From assembly GCA_949710005.1 (NCBI GenBank), contig OX453274.1, positions 13,086,168 through 13,150,167 on the forward strand: a stretch of 64,000 bases of DNA. The letters run 5' to 3'. Positions 1 to 10,791 of this stretch are shown piece after piece (position 1 is the stretch's first letter; every line of letters starts with the position of its first letter). Both the position numbers and the translations under genes were made by a program. The notes beneath the pieces are model-generated. The model did not search any database. It was given only the letters and a program-made list of their open reading frames with translations, and was not told the DNA's origin. The stretch comes from Ricordea florida (lineage: Eukaryota > Cnidaria > Anthozoa > Corallimorpharia > Ricordeidae).

Positions 1-336
1 TATCGTTATACAATGCCAAAAATTCAGGTGGGATATACCAGAGTTTATACTATTATTACAAATGCGGAAGCTATTTCACAAGCTATAAAGCGTAATCTTA
101 AAGATTTAGCAAAATGTTTTTCCCGAGGATTGGGTTGCATAAGTTGGATTATTTGAAGTGGCCCGTATAGGTTATGCATGACGGGCGAACACTCAACGGA
201 TAGAATACAAGAAGTACTTATAAAATTTATTAAAAATAATGTATTGTGTATAAAATGCGAAAGTCCAGAAACAGTGAAGTCGAGTAATGGAAAATTAAGA
301 TGTGATGTATGCGGTTTTGAGTATTATTGTTTTTAA
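1..336 (+). pseudogene. eIF2-beta/eIF5-family zinc-domain relic (5' end outside window)
   Basis: Frame 1 reads through 112 codons from the window edge to TAA at 334-336, with a single premature TGA at 154-156. The first residues (YRYTMPKI) match the start of the eIF5/eIF2-beta core, usually written FYRYKMP. The C-terminal part (EHSTDRIQEVLIKFIKNNVL) followed by CIKC...CDVC matches the family's helix plus C4 zinc ribbon. In cells this family acts in start-codon selection; copies are also known in giant DNA viruses. The relic is AT-rich and lies beside virus-like repeat genes, so a viral origin is inferred. A decayed cellular retrocopy is the alternative. Confidence 0.6.
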
Positions 337-360
337 AGTTTTGGGTTGTTAATTTAGTTT

Positions 361-851
361 ATGACGTCTTTATGGTATGAATTTCAAGAAAAATACCCTA
401 GAGCAAATTTAACAACATTTGTTTTAAATAGGCGTGATAATATAGAAACTATTTTTTTGGAAATCTGAGGCTGTTCAAAAATCCAATATTTAGCACTAAA
501 TTCGAAGGGCTATCTAATTTAATTCTTAGATTAACAGATAAGGAAACATTCCAACTTAATATAGATTTAGGAATAATCAACGTTGAAGAAGACCTACGTA
601 ATGAATTTAATAGACAATAACCAAATGCTGATTTATCCTAGTTTCAGTTTGGAGAATTTGGTTCAACAGACATTGGAGTGATTTATATGTATCAGGATGA
701 TCGGGGGTTTATTCTTTTTGCTGGTTCAATTATGGCATTACCTAAACCACTAATTCAATTTAACCGGGTATCGGGTGAGAATTTAGAGTTACTTAAAATA
801 GATTTAGGAATTTTAGAATTAATGAAGAAACCAGAAAACGGTGAAGCATGA
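361..851 (+). pseudogene. KYP/DLG two-repeat family, decayed copy 1
   Basis: It starts with ATG at 361 and reads W-x-EFQEKYPRANL. The frame shifts near a T7 run at about 452-458, then continues through a segment ending LNIDLG, a second EFNRQ-x-PNADLS unit and LLKIDLG, to TGA at 849-851. Besides the shift there are TAA and TAG stops inside the second unit. The unit pattern (F-x-x-KYP-x-A-(N/D) ... DLG) recurs in the next two relics and at the N-terminus of the large virion-like protein at 22260-23813, so these are related proteins. Function is unknown. Confidence 0.5.
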
Positions 852-856
852 GACTT

Positions 857-963
857 ACAATAGACGAGAAATCCTATCTAACAACGACTTAAGTATTAAA
901 GCGTTTTCTGATGATTCAAACCCTGAAACGAGGGCAAAATTATACCGAGATTTAGGTTATTAA
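857..963 (+). pseudogene. KYP/DLG family, C-terminal fragment
   Basis: This short readable stretch ends RAKLYRDLGY before TAA at 961-963, like the DLG ends of its neighbours. No KYP half is visible upstream, so it looks like the remnant of a further tandem copy. The start is arbitrary. Confidence 0.3.
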
Positions 964-987
964 AAGTATCTAAAATTACCAATTACA

Positions 988-1458
988 ATGGGATTGTGGG
1001 AAGATTTAAAAAAATATCCAGGAGCTAATTTAGCAAAATTCCAATATGTCTCATTCCAAAACAAAGATTGGATAAAATGGAATTATTGAAATGAATTCCT
1101 ATTTTTACTTGATGATGACACGCCAATCGATACATATGCTAGAGCTTTTACAGAAGATGAAAAAGCTCAGTTGAATATTGATTTAGGATTAACTGAAGGT
1201 GCTTCATGAGTACGTCAAGAATTTCATAGACAGTACCCCAAAGCTGATTTCTCACGTTTTCAACTCGGCAGTTTAGTTAATACTTGTAATGAAGTTATAC
1301 ATTGGAAAAGATTCCATAATTGGTTAACAATTTTCAATGGAAAAACAAAAAGCAATCCTCTGATTAATTTGGGCAGTGTTTCAAGTGATAATTTAAAACA
1401 ACCTAAAATACTTTTAAGGTTTAATAACGGGAGAATCAATATTGGATATTTTAAATAA
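988..1458 (+). pseudogene. KYP/DLG two-repeat family, decayed copy 2
   Basis: One frame runs from ATG 988 to TAA 1456-1458 (157 codons), broken only by TGA at 1087-1089 and 1207-1209. Unit one begins LWEDLKKYPGANLAKFQ and ends LNIDLGL. Unit two begins VRQEFHRQYPKADFSRFQ. Together these give the same two-unit layout as the copy at 361-851, showing tandem gene duplication before decay. The sequence TCTAAAATT at 970-978 sits where the promoter-like motif lies in elements A and D. Function is unknown; viral origin is inferred from similarity to the N-terminus of the protein at 22260-23813. Confidence 0.5.
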
Positions 1459-1546
1459 TGCAGATGACTTATTAACTAAACGTTTTTACATATATGTCAA
1501 TGTAGATCGATCCAAATTTAAGCTATTTAATGACATGGATTATGGA

Positions 1547-1843
1547 TTAAGTGTATATTGGGCTTATAATAGAAGAGCTATTATTGAATATTGATTCGTA
1601 ATAGCTATCACCATCAAACATATGTTGATAATAGAAAAGAGCAGATTCCAACCACTGACCCTCATAACGTCGTATAAGATTACGCATTGCGATTATAATT
1701 GGGTAGGAGTATTCATTAATTCTATGGAAAACTGGATTGTACATTCGATATATTAAATTATAATCATTATCAGAGACTAATCTTGGTTTAAATACAACGT
1801 GTGAGGCTAAATTTTCGAGGTTGTTCAATGAAGGCAATTTCAT
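1547..1843 (-). CDS. hypothetical protein, 98 aa
   Basis: This is an intact AT-rich frame with an ATG start and no recognisable family. The protein is rich in Tyr, Asn and Ile and lacks a signal peptide or membrane segment. It is the last readable gene of the virus-like relic block and ends 15 bp before the inverted-repeat arm. It could be a survivor of the same decayed insertion, or a chance frame in AT-rich DNA. Confidence 0.3.
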   Translation of the reverse strand: MKLPSLNNLENLASHVVFKPRLVSDNDYNLIYRMYNPVFHRINEYSYPIIIAMRNLIRRYEGQWLESALFYYQHMFDGDSYYESIFNNSSSIISPIYT

Positions 1844-1858
1844 TATAATAGCTACTTA

Positions 1859-2436
1859 AGAGCGGATGTCTGTAAATATCGACCAGGGGTGAGAAAAATA
1901 AAAATTTCGAAAAATCAAAAAAAATTCTGTGGACTACCCTAGGTACCTTATTTATGAAAATATGGATTTTTCTTTCATCGGTTAAATATTTTTGCAATAC
2001 AGCGAGTGTCAAGCTTGACCGCTTAACGGCCTCCACCGGGCCCCCGTTTCGGGACGCGCGACGGGGTAACGAAAAGAGCTCGATTTTAGTCTAATTCAAT
2101 AATCATTCAATTCAAATTGCTTCTCATCGTATTAAAGGGATTTCAACATACACTTTGAGTGGTAATATGATTCAATTGACTGCAACCAGAATATTTTACA
2201 GATTTTAAGATTCTCGAACAATTTTGAGGATTTCACCCGAGCAAAATTTTGTCGAACTTCGAAGGCCTAAAATTCAACCCGATACATCGTTTAAAGAAGA
2301 AATAGATATCTGACATTAAAAAGCAATCTTTAAGCTTTCGAAATATTGGTTCAAAACTTTGGACAATATGTGAAACGAAATTTGACCTATCTGACTTGGC
2401 AGTTATGAGGATCGGCGCGACACGGTGAATTCTAAA
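1859..2436. repeat. left arm of large inverted repeat, outer part
   Basis: The sequence from AGAGCGGATGTCTGTAAATA (1859) to the CTAAA at 2432-2436 is the reverse complement of roughly 26438-27031, with scattered mismatches and small gaps. The arm is interrupted here by the BEL/Pao element and resumes at 9549. The arms enclose host exons and element A. No matching target duplication is visible outside the arms, so they may be two inverted copies of an unidentified dispersed repeat rather than the ends of one transposon. Confidence 0.7.
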
Positions 2437-2705
2437 TGTAGCGGCTGGGGCCACGATGTCGTTAATTTAGTAATATTTGGTCCCTGTTGAGCCGCGTAGA
2501 GGGAGTTTGTGACAACAAATCCAGCGAACGAGATATTGTCTTTAAACCTCTTTACTCCCGATACGATTAAAGGAAAACGATGAAGACGAACACACAAGAT
2601 TATCGATAAAACGTGCTGTAGACCAGCCGAAAAATATCATGAAGTTGTAACGAGAGATGTCATATGTCAATCAACGCAAGCTGAATCAATCACTATTGTC
2701 TTACA
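2437..2705 (-). repeat. 3' LTR of BEL/Pao element 1
   Basis: On the plus strand it starts TGTAGCGGCTG and ends TTGTCTTACA. It matches the LTR at 9239-9543 but lacks about 36 bp present there after GAGATATTGTC. A purine tract (AGGGGAG on the minus strand) lies directly inside it near 2709-2715, as expected for plus-strand priming. Confidence 0.88.
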
Positions 2706-2910
2706 TGGCTCCCCTAAATTGTTAGCAATTTATTCCTAAGTGTTCACAAAATAAAACATTAGAAAGGACAAAACGATATTTCACGCAAAGGTTGCAGAAC
2801 GTGCTAACGTTTACGTGTCCCTAACACAGTTCTTTAGGTAAGATACAGTTCCTTGGCTCCTCCATGGGGAATCCCGAGTTTCACCTGCACGGTAATGAAC
2901 GCAGGGATAC

Positions 2911-4161
2911 TTACGGACTTGTAATTTGGTCCTCGTTTCTTACGAGAATTACTACCTTCTGAATTGGACGGTCATAAATACTCTGCTCCTTGCCGTTTGT
3001 GGAGAGATCTACGGTCTCCAAGCGCACCTTCCTTACATGACCATCATCGCTGGGGAAGGTCTCAACTTCTCGGGCCAGTCGCCACTGGTTACGATGGAGG
3101 TGCTCGTCCATCATCATTACGATGTCATTCACCGCCAGGTTCTTCTGTGGGTGAAACCATTTCTGACGTTCTTGCAGGGCATGTAAATAGTCCTTGCGCC
3201 ATCGAGTCCAAAACTCGTTGGCGATGTACTGGACGCGGCGCCAACGCTTCCTGCTGTAATTGTCGGCTTGCTGGAAGTTTCCAGGAGGAGGCATGACCAC
3301 TGAAGACTTCTGAGTCAGCAAGCGATTTGGCGTGAGCACTTCTATAGAGTCAGGAGATGACAGACCGTCCGTGGTAAGTGGGCGACTGTTAACGATGGCT
3401 TCAGCCTCAACCATTAACCTCCTGAGCGATTCGTCGTCGAGCTGCCTCCCGTGATGAAGTAGAAGGGAAGATAGCCCACTCCTCACTGTGCGTATTTGCC
3501 TTTCCCACACGCCTCCCATGTGGCTTGCGTGTGGAACATTCATCTTACAGTGTACCTTATCGCAGTTGGTCTTGAGGAGTGCTTCCTTTATCCTTTCATG
3601 TTGAAGCTCTGCGATAGCTACTTGGAGCTCGTTTTTGGCGCCTACGAATTTTGTGCCCTGATCGGACCTAAGTTGTCGATCCGGATCCCGTCGGCCGATA
3701 AAGCGACGATAAGCGTTAATGAATTAATCTGTCGTTAACAACGTTGCTGTTTCTAAATGGATTGCGCGGGAGGACATGCATGTAAACAGTACGCCGTACC
3801 GTTTCAATTCCTTGCGACCTTCCTTTACAACCAAGGGAACAAAATAATCGACTGCGCTGTATGTAAAGGATGCAGCCTCCTTCACTTGGTCTTTAGGGAG
3901 ATCAGCCATTTACTGCTGTTGAGGTGTCCCCCGTGTCTTTATGCATCTGACGCAATTTTTTACATGATACCCCACGGCTGAACTGCCACCCACAATCCAG
4001 TAGCCAGTAGCTCTGATCTCAGCGAGGGTTCTTGCCCGACCTTGGTGACTTATTCTTGAGTGGAAATGGCGGATAATTAGCCCAGTGACATCATTTTTCC
4101 TCGGCAGTGTTACGAGATGTTTTTTCTTGAAATGATAGATTAGAGTTGCGAAGCCGTCCAC
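2911..4161 (-). pseudogene. BEL/Pao 1 integrase and C-terminal domain, frameshifted
   Basis: Three minus-strand frames lie in order. 3910-4161 holds the HHCC-type zinc-binding segment (HFHSRISHQGR ... CVRC). 3724-3909 holds the first catalytic region (SAVDYFVPLVVKEG). 2911-3543 begins with the last catalytic region (GVWERQIRTVRSG) and continues into the DUF5641-type tail rich in Trp and Arg. Between 3544 and 3723 the frame with the second Asp is broken. The domain would insert the cDNA into host DNA if intact; here it is fragmentary. Confidence 0.8.
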
Positions 4162-5310
4162 CGACTCTCATGATACCACTGTTGTCAATGAACGGGTTAA
4201 GCCGGAAGATGGAGCTGCTCTTCCGTACCACATTTTCACTCCTCAAAATATAATTTCTTCCATATAATGGTCCCTCTGAACTGGCTTTAGGATTTCCTCC
4301 CTAGCACGACATTGTGCTTCAACGTTGAGTAGCAAACCACCTTTGGTTCCCAGCTTTCCCCTAAGCCTTTGCTGTAGGATCATACATACAGCTACTCCTC
4401 TTCTAGCCAGCTGCCAATCGGAGTAGCGCTCCATCCTAAGCTCTAGATCAAATTGCTCTTCACCCTTCGTGCTCAAAACCACAGCTAATTTAACTTCGGG
4501 ATCATTTGCAGAGATGTCCGGGATGACTTCAAGAGAATCTGGATTGCTGACTGGTTACCACAGTCGACTTGGGCCTGTCCACCATCTTGAGTTTCCAGTT
4601 AATTGTCTTGCACTTAGGCCCCGAGAGGCGTCATCTGCTGGATTTTCAGTGGTGCTGATATATCCCCACTGGGTCGGTTCCGTCTGATCGCGGATCTGCT
4701 GGACGCGATTGGCAACGAAAGTATGAAAACGTCTTGCATCGTTAGAGATGTAGCCGAGGACAACCTTGTTGTCTACCCAAAAGGTCTCGGTGATATTTTC
4801 GTACTTTAGTTACCTCCTCAAAAAGGAGCTTATATTCACAGACACCAATGCGGCGGCAAGCTCTAGCCTTGGCACGGTAGTTGGATTTAGGGGCGTTACA
4901 CGGGACCTGGCCATCACTAAGGAGCAGTGCATACGTCCTTGGCAGTTTTTCATTCTGAGGTAGGAGCACTGTCCGTAGCCGGTGATGCTTGCATCCGAGA
5001 AGTTATGAAGCTCCATCCACTCAACTTCTCCGAAGTCAGCAGGCTTGTAACAGCGTGGGATCTTTAGTCTTGTCAGATATAACAGGTCATTCCTCCATCT
5101 TTCCCAATCTGCCTGTATTGTGTCCGGTATCTTGTCGTCCCAACCAATGTCTTCCTTGCATAACTGCTGTAGGATCTGCTTTCCCTTTAGTAAGAATGGT
5201 GCTACCATTTCCAAGGGGTCGAATACGGAACTTACGGTGGATAAGATGGACCGCTTGGTGAGGGGCTTGTCCTTTAGCTCGATCCTGAAATGAAACTCGT
5301 CCGACTCCAC
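4162..5310 (-). pseudogene. BEL/Pao 1 Pao domain and RNase H region, broken
   Basis: 4810-5310 encodes the Pao-domain start (KDKPLTKRSILSTVSSVFDP ... PRLELAAALVS), the region after reverse transcriptase in this superfamily. Further frames down to 4243 are short and overlapping, consistent with a decayed RNase H and linker. Order and strand match the intact BEL/Pao polyprotein at 49320-55256. Confidence 0.7.
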
Positions 5311-5316
5311 GCACCA

Positions 5317-7198
5317 CTACACGCCTAGGGCTCGTTGTATAGGTAGCGCATCGTTCCTTAGGTCGATATCTTGAATTCTCTGGGCACGTTGGTCCACCGG
5401 AAGGCTTGCTATGACGTCTTCTTTGCTGTTGCTAACAAATTTATGTAGATTAAAGCCCCCCTTGTGGCACATCGCCCTTGCCTGATGAATGAGTTCCTTA
5501 GCTTCGTTGGCTGTAGGGACAGACTTTAATCCGTCATCGACATTAAAGTCGTTCCGGATAAAGTTGGCGGGATCGGATCCAAACTGACTCTCATAGTCAT
5601 TTGCGGTTCTTTTTAGTGCGAAGTTAGCGCACCCAGGGGATGATGTTGCCCCAAATAGGTGCACAGTCATTCTATACTCGATGATGGGTTTCTCTATGTT
5701 ACCGTCCTCCCACCAGAGGAAACGTTCCTTCAATGTCGCACATGAACGCTGTACCTTCCTTTCGGAAGCGACACAGCACACCTGACAAGTTATTGGTGAG
5801 GTCGGGCCCTTGTAGTAGACTTCGGTTCAAAGACGCGCCCTTGAAGTCAGCGCTGGCATCAAAGACTATCCTGATCTTGTTTGGTTTTTTGGGGTGAAAC
5901 ACCCTGTGATTAGGGATGTACCACAATCGTCCGTCATCGATCTGCAGCTCAGCACGTGGAACTTTTTCTGCGAAACCTTTCTCGATTGTATCTTGCATGA
6001 AGTGTTGATAGTGCTCTTTGTAGGTCGCATCTGTGTTGAAACGGCTTTTGAGACCATTCAGACGACGCATGGCCATGGTTCTATTGTTGGGCAGTCTGCA
6101 GACGTCTTCCTTGAAGGGGAGAGGCATTTCGTAGTGACCATCTTTAAGGTGACGGATGCCAGCTTCTAATTTATTTAGAAAGCTAATCTCATTTCGGGAC
6201 GGGGACTTCAAATCGCCGTTAGCACTGGACTTTATGAAATCTTGCTCAAAAATACGCGCGACTTGTGTTGTGACGATCAGCTCCCTTGCTTGTGTTCGGA
6301 ACGCAAAATGACACCTTACGTTGTCGATTCTACACTTGGTAACGATCGCGCTAGAAGTAAAGGATGGTTTACCCTCGTCATCGATGTTACTGGAGTTAAC
6401 GGTTCCAATTATTCCCCATCTTAGTGCCGTTTTTTGTGCGTAGGGGTCATCTTCTTTACCTGGTATGACTTCGCGTGGCCTAAGAGCTCTAGTGCAGTTA
6501 GTTCCAATGAGGAGAGCAATTTCTACGTCGTCTCTGTAAGGCATCAACTCATTACCTATTGTTTCAAGATGAGGCCATCCTTTCGCAGTTTCTGGTGTTG
6601 GCATTTGACTCCGTTTAGCTGGTGTAAGCTCGCGCGAGTAAGCCGCGTGTAAATAAACTTCCACTTCTTCCTTTACGCCTTGTACGACTAAGCCGTGTAT
6701 CTTCTTGCATTTAATTACCCTTTCAGTTAGCACCGTAGATAACTTCAAGTTGACATCTGGACCGGTCACTGATAACTTCCTTAAGAGCGACTCCTTAACG
6801 AGGCAATAGTCTGACTGGTCGTCTAATAGTGCGTAGACAAGAAGCCTTTCATCAGGCCTTGATTTATGATGCAACCACACAGGGACTACGAGTGACGTGG
6901 AGTCATATGCCTTCTTATCTCGCACTCGATCCACGCTGTGCACTGTTGAAGATTCCCTTGGCTCCTGGGTAGATTTCGTCCGGGGCTTACGCGGAATGTA
7001 CGTCTCGTCGTGTAACGATGTTGGGTGAGGTCCCTTACATTCTTGACATGTCTTTTTTTTGCGACATTCATGGTTTTTGTGACCCCACCGCAAGCATCCC
7101 AGACAGCGACCTGGTTTGATAATGAAACTCTTACGTTTTGGTTGTGGCAGAACTAAGAATTTTCCGCATGATTCGAGGCTGTGAGCCTCCTTGCACAT
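5317..7198 (-). pseudogene. BEL/Pao 1 protease and reverse transcriptase, frameshifted
   Basis: 5699-7198 carries CxxC zinc knuckles, a retropepsin-like site (YALLDDQSDYCL) and the reverse transcriptase fingers (KIRIVFDASADFKGASLN). 5317-5781 continues in another frame with RNDFNVDDGLKS, where the usual catalytic Y/F-x-DD has Asn in place of Tyr. At least one frameshift lies between the two near 5700-5780. The enzyme would make cDNA from element RNA; both the frameshift and the altered motif argue that it is inactive. Confidence 0.8.
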
Positions 7199-7395
7199 CG
7201 GGCAGGCAGGACGTGGACTACCATGTTTCGCTTCGTTATCTAACTTGCTGATGTGAGCATTCGTTGCGTACGTGCTGCTACTTCTTGTGGAACGCTGAAC
7301 TCATTGCCCTTAGACTCTTCACCCTTAATCGCACGAGGGGAAATTATTGGATTACACGCAATTCGTGCTTCCTTCTGAAGAAATCTGGAAAACTC

Positions 7396-8973
7396 TTAAA
7401 ATGGTGGATAACATGTTTCTTCGATGCTGGACCGACCTCTGTTGCAACCTTCGTCTACTGCCAGCCATGGGTCTACTTCTCTTCCCCGTCGATTGACCAG
7501 ATAGCTTGGCAGCTTACGCACCATTCGCTGGTTCTCGTCTGGATTGTTCAAAACGCTCAGGAAGGAAACTGAACGCATTGTTAAGAGGGCTTGATTCAGA
7601 AAATCGGAAAATTTGCGCCGACCCACTTCGTCGCTTGGTTGGATCTTGGGCCAATCGTTTATTTTCTGTCTGTACGCATTTGCAACGAGGAATGGATTAG
7701 CATATCTCCTCCTCAAGACAGCCTTTGCATCTGCGAATGCCCCCTCGGAGTCTGACGTTAAGTATCCGCTAATGGCTTCTTTCGCTTCTCCAGAACTGTA
7801 CTTCCCGAGGTAATACAGGTGCTGCAGGACGTTTTGTGTTTGTCCTTCCACAATAGTTTCAAAAGATCTCAACCAACTGGGGTACTGCAGGAGGTCTCCG
7901 CGGAAAATGTCTGGTTCAGGCAATGGCAATGAATCACGGGACCGTCTCTCACTAAGATGATCGGCGAGTCTGCTTAAAGTGTCATCTCCTGACACACCCG
8001 TCACGTTTGCCGATGTGTCGGGTCCTCCTCTCTTCGCCGATAGCGACGTCTCGGGTGCAGAAGCGCTAGTCATTGGGACAGGAACGTTAGGCGGGTTAGC
8101 TTTAGACTGAGCTGGCGCGGTGGATGCTTGGCCGCCAGGTTGGGCAGGCTCGATTTGCGTGATGGTCTCTATTGATTGACCGTTACACGCTGCTGGATTC
8201 ACGTGCGACTCCATTGCTGGACTGCCAAAGGTAGGGACGAGGGGGTCTGGCGCAAGGGAAGAAAACATCACCGGGGCATCTAATAGGTGATTGAAAAAGC
8301 GGTTCTTCGCTGGCGTCGATTGCATTCCCGCGAAAGGCTTTGTGAATCGAGGCTCCGAGTGAAGTGGCTGTCTATTTTCCACGTGATATGTTTCGGTCGC
8401 TGGGGCTTCGGTCACGTGGGTCGATACAGATTTCGTTACAGATCTAGCCTGTGTCTCCAGGTATTCGTTTAGGCGACCCTTCCTGCAGTCCGTATTAGGT
8501 AATTCGGCGTTCTCGACATTTTCAATCTTAAGAAGCGCATTCAATTCGGCTCGCGCGATTTCATAACCCATGGTCATCTGAAATCTTTTAAGGTCGTCTT
8601 CTGTTTTTCGAGGAGCTACCTTCTTTTGGTGTTCTATTTCGGCGAAGTGAATTTCGGCCCCCAATCGTGCCAATTTTGCCGCCGTTTTGGCCTTTCGTTC
8701 CTTTAGAAGGGCTGTCGAGGATTATTGGGAATAGTTGGACCGCCTTAATTTACTTGATCGACTGGAGGCCTCTGAATTTGAAACCGAACTAGTTTGTTCT
8801 TCGATCCGCCTTAGCTCGAGCAGTCTATTGCTTGCCAGCTTAAGCAACTCATTACTTTCCTTGTCAAACTGATCGAATTTCTGCGTTACTTCGTCGTGAG
8901 GATTATCCGTTTCCAGTGTTCCTGCTTGTGCTTGCTGCAGGCATTTAGCTAATCTTTCAAACGTTGACGACAT
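7396..8973 (-). pseudogene. BEL/Pao 1 gag-like region, one nonsense codon
   Basis: 8722-8973 and 7396-8673 are in the same frame, separated by an in-frame stop at about 8722. The first part is acidic and coiled-coil-like. The middle is Pro/Ala/Thr-rich. The C-terminal part (FRGDLLQYPSWLRSFETIVE ... YLVNRRGREVDP) matches the DUF1759 gag domain of BEL/Pao elements, which forms the particle. After about 7480 the frame is lost before the zinc knuckles resume at 7198. Confidence 0.75.
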
Positions 8974-9238
8974 TAAATCGAATCGAGTCTCTAGGTACGA
9001 TCTTTCATGCCTTATTTTCTCCGGTTCGTCGCAATCTGCGATTAAGTTCCTGAATTTAATAGCTTGCTTACTCCACTCTCTCTGAGCGCCGCGATAGTCA
9101 CGTTCAAGAAGTTACAATTTAAACTGCAATCCTTTTTCAGTCATGACTCTTGTTCTTAGGGACATTGCGACTCATTTACTGTCGTTGCGATGGTGTGGTC
9201 TACAGTCTGTAACATTGTGCGTCTTAAAGAGTTTTTAC

Positions 9239-9543
9239 TATAGCGGCTGAGGCCACGATGTCGTTAATTTAGTAATATTTGGTCCCTGTTGAGCCGCGTA
9301 GAGGGAGTTTGTGACAACAAATCCAGCGAACGAGATATTGTCGTATTGTGACTTTATTTTACGAATCACTGAATTTGCGTAAAAACTCTTTACTCCCGAT
9401 ACGATTAAAGGAAAACGATAAAGACGAACACACAAGATTATCGATAAAACGTGCTGTAGACCAGCCGAAAAATATCACGAGGTTGTAACGAGAGATGTGA
9501 CATGTCAATCAACGCAAGCTGAATCAATCACTATTGTCTTACA
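9239..9543 (-). repeat. 5' LTR of BEL/Pao element 1
   Basis: This is the longer LTR copy (305 bp) and carries TATAGCGG where the other copy has TGTAGCGG. Target duplication CTAAA follows at 9544-9548. It holds the promoter for minus-strand transcription by family logic; no TATA box could be assigned with certainty. Confidence 0.88.
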
Positions 9544-9548
9544 CTAAA

Positions 9549-9585
9549 ACAAATCTTTCAGCCACGATACGTTTAATTCGGGAAT
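9549..9585. repeat. left arm of large inverted repeat, inner part
   Basis: ACAAATCTTTCAGCCACGAT and the following bases are the reverse complement of about 26398-26437, completing the arm that begins at 1859. Similarity fades after TTTAATTC at about 9578. Confidence 0.65.
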
Positions 9586-9599
9586 CCAGAAACATCGAG

Positions 9600-9760
9600 T
9601 TCGGATTCGAGTTCGAGTTCGAGCTCGAGTTCGAGTTGGACTTCGAGTTGGACTTCGAGTTGGACTTCGAGTTGGACTTCGAGTTAGACTTTGAGTTAAA
9701 AAAAAAAAAAATAAATAAAAATTAAAAATTGAAATTAAAAAATTAAAAAAAAAAAACAGA
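9600..9760. repeat. GAGTTCGAGTT/GGACTTCGAGTT minisatellite with A-rich tail
   Basis: Units of GAGTTCGAGTTC pass into repeated TGGACTTCGAGT units to about 9693, followed by an A-rich stretch. The frames across it (Glu-Phe-Glu-Leu repeats) are a by-product of the repeat. From 9760 to 10109 I see no gene. Confidence 0.8.
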
Positions 9761-10109
9761 AACCACACACACAAAAACCGAAACAACAACAAACAAGTGC
9801 AAGACTCCTTGTCAAAAGCAAAGGGGAAAGAGGGGCATCCCCAACACCGGGGATAGCTCAAACGAAGTAAGGCATGTGAAGGATTACTTTTCCACAGATC
9901 TTGTATATGCTAATCACAATCCAACAATGATTCATGAAAAAGGGTGCACAACTAATGTAAACAGTTACCGTTGAGAAAGTGCCAAAACGACAGTGAGAGT
10001 TAACAGTGAGAGTGGCGTGACGCGTGACGCAGACGTAGTCGGGTGGTCCTGTATCACAATATCGAGTAACACATTTCCTGGACCGGTTTGTTCTGCCGGA
10101 GGTCCAAAA

Positions 10110-10517
10110 ATGGACAGGTACGTTTAATTTACTTTACAAAGATTTGAAGTTGACAGATTAATTTTGAATTGCAAATAAGCGCTGAAATGTGCCTCTCTTT
10201 TTAGCGAAGAAACAGAGGTTACAGAGGTGTTTTCATCGCCGGAGAAGGATGCACACGGTGATACAATGTAAGCGTGATCTTTTTATCATAGATCAAAATG
10301 ATATTTCTGAGCTGCTGTTAGCAATAGAAAGCTTTGTTTAATTTACTTTATGGAGACTTCCAAATGAAAGACTGGAAAGATTTACTTTGTAATGCAAATT
10401 AGCGCAGAAACATGCCTCTTTTTGTTTAGTGAGGAAACAATCATAGAGATATCTTCACCGCCGGATAAAGATGTTGCCAAGTTGCCGGAGAAAGAAGATC
10501 GATGCACGTGGCACAAT
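10110..10517 (+). CDS. putative host gene, three short 5' exons
   Basis: ATG at 10110 is followed by a donor at 10118 (AG|GTACGT). Exon 2 is 10205-10267 between TTTTTAG and GTAAGC. Exon 3 is 10430-10517 between TTTGTTTAG and GTAAGT. Phases agree (2, 2, then 0) and the joined frame stays open. Exons 2 and 3, and the intron sequences before them, resemble each other (S-E-E-T ... SSP ... KD), so they look like a tandem exon duplication. The product is an unrecognised acidic peptide. Element A lies 244 bp downstream, presumably in the next intron. The exon calls rest only on splice signals and phase. Confidence 0.35.
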
Positions 10518-10756
10518 GTAAGTGGTAACTACAAGATTTGCCTCGGAAGCTAACTGTGCATTATCCATGGAAACAAATATGTAATTTTGACTTCTCTAAT
10601 CCTACTTGGCTAGTAGCCACGGATTTGTTACACCGGCTGTCTTAGAAAGTGTTTTAGGAATATCGTCCGCCATTCCGGTTTGTTTGTCTGCGGTTTGTTT
10701 TAGTCATTTCTTAGTCATTACGTAACTCGCATGTGAAGATATGATTTTTCTCAGCG

Positions 10757-10761
10757 AAAGA
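10757..10761. repeat. target site duplication AAAGA, left of element A
   Basis: AAAGA here matches AAAGA at 26198-26202, directly outside the terminal inverted repeats. Polintons usually make 6 bp; only five bases match here. Confidence 0.65.
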
Positions 10762-10791
10762 AGAGATAAGAAAATGCCGAAGCTGGGACAC

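Larger units (their letters stand above)
2437..9543 (-). mobile_element. BEL/Pao LTR retrotransposon 1, decayed
   Basis: Two LTRs flank a minus-strand gag-pol region whose domain order (gag, zinc knuckles, aspartic protease, reverse transcriptase, Pao domain, integrase, C-terminal domain) is that of BEL/Pao elements. The 5-bp target duplication CTAAA is at 2432-2436 and 9544-9548. The other inverted-repeat arm (near 26440) keeps the uninterrupted site, with a single CTAAA followed by ACAAAT, so the insertion is directly documented. The coding region has several frameshifts and stops, so the element is dead. Confidence 0.92.

Noticed and set aside
1..1458. Possible reassigned stop codons (several premature stops are TGA)
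   Set aside because: TAA and TAG stops and a frameshift occur in the neighbouring copy, and elements A and D use TGA normally as a terminator, so decay is simpler.
9534..9861. Two opposite open frames across 9534-9861
   Set aside because: They are produced by the GAGTTCGAGTT minisatellite and show only dipeptide-like repeats.
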